DNA from: a bacterium
GTDB taxonomy: Bacteria > Hydrothermota > UBA3073 > JACQXS01
Length of the DNA stretch: 46,277 nucleotides
Direction: 5' to 3'
NCBI GenBank assembly: GCA_030605695.1
Contig: JAUWHX010000072.1
Coordinates: 1 to 46,277 of the forward strand
The notes under the pieces were generated by a model. That model made no database searches, was not told the DNA's origin, and worked only from the letters and a program-made list of their open reading frames with translations. Positions 26,383 to 33,462 of this stretch are shown piece by piece. Numbering within the stretch: the stretch's first letter is position 1; the number at the start of each line of letters is the position of its first letter. The position numbers and the translations under genes are program-made.

Positions 26383-27363
26383 TTAATCAACTTTTAATTT
26401 TTCACTTTTGACTTTTAGTTTTGCTCTATTATGCTCTCTCAATGTTCTTGAAAATATATGTGTTCCATCACCTCGTGCCACGAAATACCAGTAACGAGTA
26501 TCCTCGGGCCACAACGCCGCTCTAATGGAACTCTTTCCAGGTGAACCAATTGGGCCCGGTGGTAATCCTTTGTATATGTAAGTATTATATCTTGAATCAA
26601 CTTTGAGGTCACGATAAGTAAGTCGAGATTTTCGTTCAGGTAATATGTATTGAATCGTTGCATCACATTGTAGAAGACTTTTAGCATTGAGCCGATTATG
26701 ATAAACTCCAGATATTACGGGCTCCTCCTCTGTGTATATTGCTTCCTTCTCAACAAGTGAAGCTAAAATTACTGCTTTTTCAATACTCAACCCAATTTTT
26801 TCTGCTCTTTCCTTGAATTCCTGATTAAAAATTTGAAAAAAACGGTCAACCATCCGTTGAATTATCTCTCTGGGCTTAACTTCATACGAAACTAAATAAG
26901 TATCTGGAAAAAGATACCCCTCAAGAGAACTTGCCTGAATCCCAAAACTTCTGACATATACACTATCCCGAGCAAGTTGAAGAAACTCCTCCTTTTCCAC
27001 ACCACACTGCCGAGAGAACAATTCCGCAATCTCTTTAAGAGTTGCCCCTTCAGGAATCGTAACAGAAAATTCTATACTTTCTCCATTAACAAGTTTTCTC
27101 AATGTTTTTCTAATTGAACTCGGACGTTCAAATTGATAATACCCTGCTTTGATTTTTCGCTCATTACCCGTAATCTTTGCCCAAGCTTTAAACCAAAAAG
27201 GATGCTTAATAATTCCCTCTTTATGCAATTTCTCCGTAATCTGGGTAACACTCTCTCCCTTCTCCACTTTTATATCAACTTCTGAACAGTAGGCGGTAGA
27301 CAGTATACAACAGACAGCAAACAGTAGAAAAAAACGATTCACGATTAACGACTTACGATTCAC
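26383..27363 (-). CDS. mltG: Endolytic murein transglycosylase MltG
   Basis: A 326-residue MltG/YceG protein, which cuts nascent peptidoglycan strands in the periplasm and ends chain growth. After a signal or anchor (RFFLLFAVCCILSTA) comes a LysM-like domain (VEKGESVTQITEKLHKEG) and the catalytic domain, with IPEGATLKEIAELF, SSLEGYLFPDTY, LASLVEKEA (catalytic glutamate in EKEA), YHNRL and a C-terminal PGPIGSPG and HIFSRTLREHNRA. The start is GTG in a 7-bp array, overlapping murA by 11 bp. The C-terminal tail (KLKVKSEKLKVD) also derives from repeat-like AAAAGT words. Confidence 0.92.
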   Translation of the reverse strand: MNRKSLIVNRFFLLFAVCCILSTAYCSEVDIKVEKGESVTQITEKLHKEGIIKHPFWFKAWAKITGNERKIKAGYYQFERPSSIRKTLRKLVNGESIEFSVTIPEGATLKEIAELFSRQCGVEKEEFLQLARDSVYVRSFGIQASSLEGYLFPDTYLVSYEVKPREIIQRMVDRFFQIFNQEFKERAEKIGLSIEKAVILASLVEKEAIYTEEEPVISGVYHNRLNAKSLLQCDATIQYILPERKSRLTYRDLKVDSRYNTYIYKGLPPGPIGSPGKSSIRAALWPEDTRYWYFVARGDGTHIFSRTLREHNRAKLKVKSEKLKVD

Positions 27364-27369
27364 GATTTA
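27287..27369 (-). repeat. 7-bp arrays at the murA/mltG junction
   Basis: Six degenerate heptamers of CAGTAGA type (27287-27328) encode the MltG signal peptide core. Five of CGATTCA type (27335-27369) hold the murA TAA (27353-27355) and the mltG GTG (27361-27363). Confidence 0.85.
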
Positions 27370-28627
27370 TCTCAGCTCCAAGCTTCCTTAATTTGACTTC
27401 CAGTTCCTCATATCCTCTATCTATGTGATAAATTCTGGATACTTCTGTTCTTCCTTTTGCTACAAGCCCTGCAAGAACAAGTGCAACTCCACCACGAATA
27501 TCCGATGCCATAACTTGCGCTCCGGATAACTTCTGCACACCATTTATTACTGCGCTTCTTCCATCCACTTCTACTTGAGCCCCCATACGAATAAGTTCAG
27601 GAATATGATTAAACCTTTGCTCAAACATTGTTTCCGTGACCACCGAAGTCCCATCAGCAAGTGCAAGAAGTGAAGTCAGCTGTGGTTGAAGGTCAGTGGG
27701 AAATCCCGGATAAGGAGCAGTTTTCATACTACAGGAGTTATACTTACCATTTGTTTTTACTCTTATCCCATTGCTAATTTTCTCAATCTCAACTCCCATC
27801 TCCTGTAATTTGGTTATCAGAGCCCTTGAATCTTCCCATTTTGCACCTATTAGCATTACATCGCCACCCGTAATAGCAGTTCCAATCATAAATGTCCCCG
27901 CCTCAATATAATCAGCAGAAATCTCATACTCTAAAGGATGTAGGGGCGGTTCGCGAACCGCCCCTACCCCATGAACCACAATAATATCATCTTTTATTTC
28001 AATTCTCGCCCCAGCCAAATTCAAGAAATTTACAAGCTCAATAATATGGGGTTCCTTTGCTCCGTTTATAATATGCGTCTCTCCTTTAGCAGTTGCCGAA
28101 GCAAGCAAAATATTCTCAGTCGCAGTAACTGATTGCTCATTTAAGTGAATCTCCACATTGCTCTGAGCAAGCTGTCTATTTCCCATCTGGGCATGAATAT
28201 AGCCGTGTTCTTCTTTGATTTCAATTCCAAGCATCTCGAATCCATGCAAATGCTCATCAATAGGACGAGGTCCTATAGCACATCCACCGGGTCTTGCTAC
28301 ATAAGCTTCGCCAAGCCGACCAAGTAAAGCTCCTGTTATCAGAAAACTCGCCCGCATTTTAGAAACAAGCTCATAAGGGACTTTTGGATTATTCACTTCG
28401 CTGGTATCTATAACAAGCGTATGGTCTTTGAATTCCACACTCGCTCCAGTTACACGAAGAATCTTTATCATCGTATAAACATCCCCAAGTTTCGGAACCC
28501 CGTGAAGCAAATGTTTTCCCGGAGCAAGTAAAGTAGCAGCCATTATCGGAAGGCAGGCATTCTTTGACCCAGAAATCTTAACTTCTCCTTCAAGCCGATG
28601 CCCTCCCTCAATCACAAATTTCTTCAT
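27353..28627 (-). CDS. murA: UDP-GlcNAc 1-carboxyvinyltransferase MurA
   Basis: A 424-residue MurA, which adds enolpyruvate to UDP-GlcNAc in the first committed step of peptidoglycan synthesis. Motifs: GGHRLEGEVKISGSKNACLP at the start with the conserved lysine and asparagine, RPGGCAIGPRPIDEH with the catalytic cysteine, NEQSVTATENILLASATA, IEAGTFMI, and DIRGGVALVLAGL. A 28-bp palindrome inserts about ten residues (GAVREPPLHP) in a surface loop before the IEAGTF motif. The last residues INRES and the stop come from a 7-bp array. It lies downstream of purE, with a 21-bp minisatellite in the gap. Confidence 0.96.
   Translation of the reverse strand: MKKFVIEGGHRLEGEVKISGSKNACLPIMAATLLAPGKHLLHGVPKLGDVYTMIKILRVTGASVEFKDHTLVIDTSEVNNPKVPYELVSKMRASFLITGALLGRLGEAYVARPGGCAIGPRPIDEHLHGFEMLGIEIKEEHGYIHAQMGNRQLAQSNVEIHLNEQSVTATENILLASATAKGETHIINGAKEPHIIELVNFLNLAGARIEIKDDIIVVHGVGAVREPPLHPLEYEISADYIEAGTFMIGTAITGGDVMLIGAKWEDSRALITKLQEMGVEIEKISNGIRVKTNGKYNSCSMKTAPYPGFPTDLQPQLTSLLALADGTSVVTETMFEQRFNHIPELIRMGAQVEVDGRSAVINGVQKLSGAQVMASDIRGGVALVLAGLVAKGRTEVSRIYHIDRGYEELEVKLRKLGAEINRES
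27940..27967 (-). repeat. 28-bp perfect palindrome (TAGGGGCGG type) inside murA
   Basis: Arms GTAGGGGCGGTTCG and its exact complement. The inner 26 bp are identical to an intergenic copy at 41741-41766. It is in frame and adds about ten residues to MurA. Confidence 0.9.
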
Positions 28628-28636
28628 ATCTCTAAC

Positions 28637-28801
28637 CTATATACTGATGTCGCTATCTTTTATGGAGAACTCTCCAGTTCCTCTGGGGGACTCTCCAGCT
28701 CTACTGGGGGACTCTCCAGCTCTACTGGGGGACTCTCCAGCTCTTCTGGGGGACTCTCCAGTTCTTATGTAGAACTCTCTATCTTTTATATAGACTTCCA
28801 T
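28637..28801 (-). CDS. Possible small repeat protein between purE and murA
   Basis: An ATG begins immediately after the purE stop codon (TAA then ATG) and reads 54 residues to a TAG 9 bp before murA. The middle is five 7-residue repeats of the type RAGESPS, encoded by the 21-bp array, flanked by the related ends MEVYIKDREFYIRTGES and SIKDSDISI. AGG lies 4 nt before the stop of purE, so it could be translated by coupling. Against it: the repeat is open in several frames on both strands, and no family is recognised. Confidence 0.3.
   Translation of the reverse strand: MEVYIKDREFYIRTGESPRRAGESPSRAGESPSRAGESPRGTGEFSIKDSDISI
28643..28789. repeat. 21-bp tandem repeats between purE and murA
   Basis: Five good 21-bp units start at 28664, 28685, 28706, 28727 and 28748 (core GGGGGACTCTCCAGCTCT), flanked by one degenerate unit on each side. 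Two internal units are identical. Twenty-one bp keeps all reading frames open without shift. Confidence 0.92.
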
Positions 28802-29206
28802 TTACCTATTATTTTTTAATATCTTGCACGCAAAGAGAGCCGCATTCTTTGCCCCAGCTAATCCTATCCCCATCGTAGCCACTGGAACCCCACTCGGAAG
28901 CTCTGCTATCGACAAGAGCGAATCTATCCCCTTGAGCGGTGATGTCGGCAGAGGAACCCCTATCACGGGCAAGTCTGTATATGAAGCCACAAATCCAGGA
29001 AGTGCACAGGAATACCCGCACATAGCAATAACAACCTTCACTCCCCTCTCCTTAAGCGATTTCGCATATTCTCTTGTCTTCTCCGGCTCCCTATGAGCTG
29101 AAGATACTACAACTTCATAGGAGATTCCTTCATTGTCAAGCACTTCTTTGCATCGCTCAACCCATTTCTCATCCGATTTGCTCCCTATTACGATACTTAC
29201 TTCCAT
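28802..29206 (-). CDS. purE: PurE-like N5-CAIR mutase, divergent active site
   Basis: A 134-residue PurE, which normally rearranges N5-CAIR to CAIR in purine synthesis. VSIVIGSKSDEKW, SSAHREPEK, LPGFVASYTDLPVIGVPLPTSPLKGIDSLLSIAELPSGVPVATMGIG all match. The usual GAGGAAHLPG loop, however, reads MCGYSCALPG here, so the conserved histidine before LPG is alanine. The length is a little short of the usual ~160. AAGGAG precedes the ATG. It lies 4 bp after nrdR. It may be a divergent but active enzyme or have a changed activity. Confidence 0.8.
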   Translation of the reverse strand: MEVSIVIGSKSDEKWVERCKEVLDNEGISYEVVVSSAHREPEKTREYAKSLKERGVKVVIAMCGYSCALPGFVASYTDLPVIGVPLPTSPLKGIDSLLSIAELPSGVPVATMGIGLAGAKNAALFACKILKNNR

Positions 29207-29210
29207 AATA

Positions 29211-29669
29211 TCACTCCTTCCTTCCTAATAGATTTGCTACTTCATCCAAAAGCTCGCCTGTATCCCTGAAAGACCGATAAACTGATGCGAACCTTATATA
29301 TGTTATATCATCCAGCGTCTTCAATCTTCTCATTACTTCTTCTCCGACTTTAGAAGACTCCACTTCTCTCTTTTTCAAATCATCCAGCGATGCCTCAACC
29401 TCATCTACAACTCGCTCTATAGCATCAATCGATACGGGTCGCTTAGATGAGGCAATGCGAATTCCATTTAATAACTTTTCACGACTAAATGGTTCTCTCC
29501 TTCCGTCTCTTTTTATTATAGTTAATGGAACTTTCTCCACATACTCATAAGTTGTAAATCTTTTACTACATTTCAAACACTCACGTCGTCGCCTTACTGC
29601 ATTCCCATCTTTGCTGACCCTTGAGTCAACTACCTTGTCTTCTTCAAAACCACAATAAGGGCATTTCAT
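29211..29669 (-). CDS. nrdR: Transcriptional repressor NrdR
   Basis: A 152-residue NrdR, which represses ribonucleotide reductase genes in response to ATP/dATP. The zinc ribbon is CPYCGFEEDKVVDSR...RRRECLKCSKRFTTYEYVE, followed by an ATP-cone (VIKRDGRREPFSREKLLNGI) and the usual TLDDITYIRFASVYRSF. Length is normal. Its ATG overlaps the stop of the propeller protein gene by 4 bp (ATGA). No ribonucleotide reductase gene lies in the window, so its targets are elsewhere. Confidence 0.96.
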   Translation of the reverse strand: MKCPYCGFEEDKVVDSRVSKDGNAVRRRRECLKCSKRFTTYEYVEKVPLTIIKRDGRREPFSREKLLNGIRIASSKRPVSIDAIERVVDEVEASLDDLKKREVESSKVGEEVMRRLKTLDDITYIRFASVYRSFRDTGELLDEVANLLGRKE

Positions 29670-31717
29670 TTGAAGCTAATTATCTTTTCAGTGCTAACAA
29701 TTTTTCCTTTAACTTTAAACTTCAGAAAATATACGCCGGAGCTAAGACTTTGAACTTTCATAGAATAATTCCCAGGATTCTTTTCTTCATCAACTAAAGT
29801 CCTCACTAATCTACCAGCAATATCGTGAATAGTTAACGAAACATTACTTTTACTTAATACTTGATACTTAATACTCACTACTTGCTGAAATGGATTTGGA
29901 TATATCTGTAATCTCCAATCTTTAATCTCTAATCTCTCATTTCCTTCTTCAACTCCTGCAAAGCTTCCTTTAATCACACAGGGAGACCAACATATATTAT
30001 CCCATTTGTCATAAATTGCAAGAGAATCAGGATATATAGTATCACCAACTTCTATTGTAGGTGGATATCCCTCACCTGCTCCTATCTTCAAAGTAGAAAG
30101 ATAAATCTTCAAAATAGAGGGACTAACCCATTCACCGGGATATTTAATTATCCCACATCCTGAATCGCTTTTCCATGAGTGCCCACCACTTAATTTTAAA
30201 ATCTCATCAATGTTAGAAGTTTCAATCACGGGCTCATTTGTCGGTTCATCAAAGTAAAGTTTTACATAATCATCCTTATCCACAAGTGAGTCAACCCATT
30301 CGCCATCACACGCTACCACTGAATCAATTTTCGGTCCATCTACATCAATTTTATATGCCAAGCACATTTCTGATAATAAAGGGGTTTCAAGAGTTGAGTC
30401 AGAAGACAATTCTACTCTATATTGAATATATCTATCTCCATTTTTTGCACTTCCATAACCAAAAGGATTTGAATCGTTTGGCACATACTCACCCCAATTA
30501 GGTATAGAGTCCAAATTATTAGCAGAGCGTATTTTTAGTTTCAAACTTTCTCCGCTTGAATTGTAATGAATACGTCCAAATTCTAAGCTATTATTTACAA
30601 TAGATTCTTCTTTAAATACATCATACCATGAACTTTCAATCCAACCTGATGAATTATACCCTGACCTAAAAATTACATCCGTATCACTACCAGCAAACAT
30701 AAATCCTTCACGAGATTGCATAAGTGCAATAATTTTACTCGGATTTATTCCTTCAGAATGAAATAGAGTATCCCATGTAGCTCCTTTATCTCCACTCATA
30801 AAAATCATTCCCTTTGGAGCCCCGGCAATACATACTCCTCCAACATAAAGCATCCCCATTGAGTCTGAAATAATATTATAAAATCTGGCTATACTTGAGG
30901 GAGAGTTAATTTCTTGCCACGCCTGTCCTGAATCAGAACTCGTAAAGAGCTTACCCTGAAAACCAGTACTCACATATAAATTGTGCTCAGGGTCTTCACA
31001 AATCGAATAAACTACTTCCGAATTAGGAAAGGTATAAATGGAATCCCATTGCCACCCTGCCCATTTTGACCAAAAGAGACGAGCTTTTCCATCAGAACCT
31101 TTAGTACAAACATAAAGTATTCCATCTGACGACTCAAAAATATCCCAAATTTCTGCAGCTTTGGGGAGTGGATACGAATAATCCCACGACTGCCCCTCAC
31201 CAGTTTCATCTATCCATATCTTGCCATTGTCAGTCCCAAGAAAAATCCACTTTTGTGATTGATGTAGCGATAAAATCTTTGCTCCAAAACTTTTTACAAG
31301 TGTCCAGCTTGTATCTTTACCAATAAAAAGGTTCCCATTACTTGTCCCCACAAGAATGTTCTGATTATGTAACATCAGTAAAGATAAGACTCGCCCAGTG
31401 CCAAGAGCAGTTTTTGATATAATACTATCTCCGAAAGCTCCAAATTTAATTACTCGGGCACTGTCCCAGCCACATCCAACATACAGTGTCCCATTATCAG
31501 CTTCAATGATTGCATTTACTTCTTTTGCTGGAGTAATCTTCGCAGAAGCATTCCATTCACCTGAAGGAGCAAAAAGGCAAAGTTCCCCGGGGAATCTCCT
31601 GCTATCTATTGTTTTGCTTTCAAAATAACTACTTGTATCGTCCCAAAGCTCTTCTCCTAAATTCCCACTCCAATCAGTCTGAACCCAGTATAATGAAATT
31701 ATGAAATAAATTAACAT
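29666..31717 (-). CDS. Secreted beta-propeller protein with C-terminal sorting domain
   Basis: A 683-residue protein with a short hydrophobic N-terminus, then about seven BNR/Ycf48-like blades (GTLYVGCGWDSARVI, ILYVCTKGSDGKARLFWS, NLYVSTGFQGKLFTSSDSGQ, MLYVGGVC), a beta-sandwich region, and a C-terminal Por-secretion-type sorting domain (IYPNPFQQVVSI ... IHDIAGRLVRTLVDEEK ... LSSGVYFLKFK). Part of the sorting domain is encoded by 7-bp arrays. It overlaps holA by 7 bp and nrdR by 4 bp, an odd position for a secreted protein. It is probably exported and anchored by, or released through, a type IX-like system; that is inferred from the C-terminus. Confidence 0.8.
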   Translation of the reverse strand: MLIYFIISLYWVQTDWSGNLGEELWDDTSSYFESKTIDSRRFPGELCLFAPSGEWNASAKITPAKEVNAIIEADNGTLYVGCGWDSARVIKFGAFGDSIISKTALGTGRVLSLLMLHNQNILVGTSNGNLFIGKDTSWTLVKSFGAKILSLHQSQKWIFLGTDNGKIWIDETGEGQSWDYSYPLPKAAEIWDIFESSDGILYVCTKGSDGKARLFWSKWAGWQWDSIYTFPNSEVVYSICEDPEHNLYVSTGFQGKLFTSSDSGQAWQEINSPSSIARFYNIISDSMGMLYVGGVCIAGAPKGMIFMSGDKGATWDTLFHSEGINPSKIIALMQSREGFMFAGSDTDVIFRSGYNSSGWIESSWYDVFKEESIVNNSLEFGRIHYNSSGESLKLKIRSANNLDSIPNWGEYVPNDSNPFGYGSAKNGDRYIQYRVELSSDSTLETPLLSEMCLAYKIDVDGPKIDSVVACDGEWVDSLVDKDDYVKLYFDEPTNEPVIETSNIDEILKLSGGHSWKSDSGCGIIKYPGEWVSPSILKIYLSTLKIGAGEGYPPTIEVGDTIYPDSLAIYDKWDNICWSPCVIKGSFAGVEEGNERLEIKDWRLQIYPNPFQQVVSIKYQVLSKSNVSLTIHDIAGRLVRTLVDEEKNPGNYSMKVQSLSSGVYFLKFKVKGKIVSTEKIISFK
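29851..29885 (-). repeat. 7-bp array (TACTTAA) in sorting domain
   Basis: Five heptamers. The coding strand reads SIKYQVLSKS, which serves as a strand of the sorting domain. Confidence 0.82.
29909..29943 (-). repeat. 7-bp array (TAATCTC) before sorting domain
   Basis: Five heptamers. The coding strand reads ERLEIKDWRLQ, immediately before the IYPNPF start of the sorting domain. Confidence 0.82.
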
Positions 31718-32661
31718 AATTTATATATCACTTCTTGAAGCGCAAAATCAGATTTAGCTCTGCCGGTCTTAATCATAAAATCCGCCTCAAACAATGAAGA
31801 AAAACAATTAAGTATTTCTCTTTTTTCCCATAGCTTTGCCTGACAATTATATTTCTGCGAAAAAAATCTACTTATCCCAAGTGACTCCAGCGATTCCCCT
31901 TCTTTTAATTTAAGTAACTTATTAAAATGCCGATGAATCATCCAGAGAATTCTGCCAGGTTTTTCTCCCAATTCAAATAATAACCTAAGTGATTGCTCTG
32001 CTTTAACCATATTCTTCTCTCCTATTGCATCGGTTAAATCAAAAATAGACCCCTCAAACTCCTGAGATTCAACTTCTTTCACATCTTTCAGAGTAATAAC
32101 TTTTCTTGGCTCGACAAAGCTCATCAGCTTCTCAATCTCCGTAGATAAAGTTCTGAGTTCCGTGCCAAAAATCTCTTGCAAGAATCCTACAGCTTTAGGT
32201 TCTATATCAAATCCTTTTTGCTTCACGAAAAACTTAACCCAATTAATCATTTCTTTCTCCCACAATTTCCAACAATTACACCTCGCAATATTCTTGAACC
32301 CAATTTTCTTTGCCATTAACACTAAAACAGAAGAAGTCCCGATAGATCGGGACGAACTATCAAGCCAATCTTGGATTGAATTCTTAATCTTTGGAGGCAA
32401 ACCTTCAGCATCTTTAATTATCAAAAGCTTCTTCTTAGAGCCAAACGGAGGAGATTGAAGCCATGAAATTATATCAGGAGACGCTTCTTTTCCATAGACA
32501 ACAAATTTATCAGTACTCTCAAATTCTGGCTTTATAATTTTCTTTTTTATTCTCTCTACCAAAAGTTCTTTCAAAAAGTCATTCTCTCCTAATAGTAAAT
32601 ACCCCTTTCTAATATCATCATTTTTTATTTCTCCAATAAATTTCTTGTATTCTTTATCCAT
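31711..32661 (-). CDS. holA: DNA polymerase III delta subunit HolA
   Basis: A 316-residue HolA, the clamp-loader subunit that opens the beta clamp. Motifs: YLLLGENDFLKELLVERIKK at the start, SPPFGSKKKLLIIKDAEG, EIEKLMSF, VESQEFEGSIFDLTDAIGEKN, EKPGRILWMIHRHFNKLLKL. Length is normal. A GTCCCGAT palindrome (32336-32353) is in frame, adding or replacing residues near SSRSIGTSS. A TTGACT/TAGTTT promoter ends 7 nt before the ATG, making it the likely leaderless head of the ten-gene run down to 22040. Confidence 0.9.
   Translation of the reverse strand: MDKEYKKFIGEIKNDDIRKGYLLLGENDFLKELLVERIKKKIIKPEFESTDKFVVYGKEASPDIISWLQSPPFGSKKKLLIIKDAEGLPPKIKNSIQDWLDSSSRSIGTSSVLVLMAKKIGFKNIARCNCWKLWEKEMINWVKFFVKQKGFDIEPKAVGFLQEIFGTELRTLSTEIEKLMSFVEPRKVITLKDVKEVESQEFEGSIFDLTDAIGEKNMVKAEQSLRLLFELGEKPGRILWMIHRHFNKLLKLKEGESLESLGISRFFSQKYNCQAKLWEKREILNCFSSLFEADFMIKTGRAKSDFALQEVIYKLC
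32336..32353 (-). repeat. Palindrome, GTCCCGAT arms, inside holA
   Basis: Eight-bp arms GTCCCGAT/ATCGGGAC around AG. In frame, encoding SRSIGT. Confidence 0.75.
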
Positions 32662-32668
32662 TCAATTA

Positions 32669-32696
32669 AAACTAAATCCCAATCACAAGAAGTCAA
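32669..32696 (-). promoter_or_regulatory. Promoter of holA
   Basis: Minus-strand TTGACT (32691-32696), 16-bp spacer, TAGTTT (32669-32674), 7 nt to the ATG at 32661. The -10 box is imperfect. Confidence 0.45.
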
Positions 32697-32703
32697 GAAA
32701 AAA

Positions 32704-32823
32704 GATGATTTAACCACAGAGGATACAGAGAATGTAGATTAAAAGATTCAAAAATCAAAAGATTAAAAAGAATCTGCAATCTCCGAATCTTAAATCTTTC
32801 AATTCTTTGTGCTCTTTGTGGTT
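32704..32823. repeat. Long imperfect hairpin element
   Basis: The left half begins AACCACAGAGGATACAGAGA and the right half ends with the near complement TTCTTTGTGCTCTTTGTGGT. Arms of about 50 bp pair imperfectly around an A/T-rich centre. Related sequence occurs at 7083-7230, 36915-36968 and 6290-6350. Confidence 0.6.
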
Positions 32824-33374
32824 TATAAAATATTTAAGTAAAATTCTCGTTCTTCTTTAATTGCAGTAGAGGGACCATGTCCGGGATATACTTGAATATC
32901 AGGATTTAGACTCATAATTCTTTTTATGCTCCTAAAAAGCTCCGTTTCATTACCTCCGGGAAAATCTGTGCGACCATACCCACACCGAAAAATTGTGTCC
33001 CCACTGAAAAGCCAATTTCCTACAAAAAAACAACAGCTTCCAGGTGTATGCCCTGGAGTATGAATTACCTTAAGAGAAGTTTTGCCAAAATGAAATTTCT
33101 CCTCATCTGAAATTTCAAAATCAAACAATGCTCCTGTTTTATCAAGAGAATGAATTCCACACTTCACCCCAAGTTTATTTTTCAATTCTCCAAGAGCATC
33201 GGTATGGTCAAAATGATTATGCGTCAAAAGAATACATTTTATAGAAATTCCTTCAACAAGTGATAAAATCTTCTCAGCTTCTGCACCAGCATCAATAATT
33301 ATTCCCTCTCCTTCTGAACTCACTATATAAACATTACTCTGCAAAGGACCTACTACTACTTTTTTAAATTCCAT
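32823..33374 (-). CDS. Metallo-beta-lactamase-fold hydrolase (glyoxalase II-like)
   Basis: A 183-residue protein with the metal-binding pattern of the family: LLTHNHFDHTDA (HxHxDH), HTPGHTPGSCCFF, FSGDTIF and YPGHGPS. It is shorter than true glyoxalase II because the C-terminal substrate domain is missing, so thioester hydrolysis is likely but the substrate is unknown. No signal peptide, hence cytoplasmic. The promoter (TTGCTT/TATTAT, 6 nt from the ATG) predicts a leaderless transcript. It is divergent from the S55 peptidase gene. Confidence 0.88.
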   Translation of the reverse strand: MEFKKVVVGPLQSNVYIVSSEGEGIIIDAGAEAEKILSLVEGISIKCILLTHNHFDHTDALGELKNKLGVKCGIHSLDKTGALFDFEISDEEKFHFGKTSLKVIHTPGHTPGSCCFFVGNWLFSGDTIFRCGYGRTDFPGGNETELFRSIKRIMSLNPDIQVYPGHGPSTAIKEEREFYLNIL

Positions 33375-33380
33375 CCTGAT

Positions 33381-33408
33381 ATAATATATCTAAAAAACAA
33401 AAAAGCAA
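33381..33408 (-). promoter_or_regulatory. Promoter of the MBL hydrolase gene
   Basis: Minus-strand TTGCTT (33403-33408), 16-bp spacer, TATTAT (33381-33386), then 6 nt to the ATG at 33374. A leaderless mRNA is predicted. Confidence 0.5.
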
Positions 33409-33424
33409 GAAAAAATGAAAGTGC

Positions 33425-33452
33425 TTGACAGAAAAATATTTGTTATTATATT
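33425..33452 (+). promoter_or_regulatory. Promoter of the S55 peptidase gene
   Basis: TTGACA (33425-33430), 16-bp spacer, TATATT (33447-33452), 10 nt to an ATG at 33463. This favours that ATG over the in-frame ATG at 33415, which would lie upstream of the promoter. Confidence 0.6.
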
Positions 33453-33462
33453 AACCATACAA

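Noticed and set aside
28598-28819. Plus-strand 73-codon frame rich in SSSTGGL
   Set aside because: It is a reading of the 21-bp array in a frame with no RBS, lying antisense to the purE-murA run; the minus-strand frame fits the gene spacing better.
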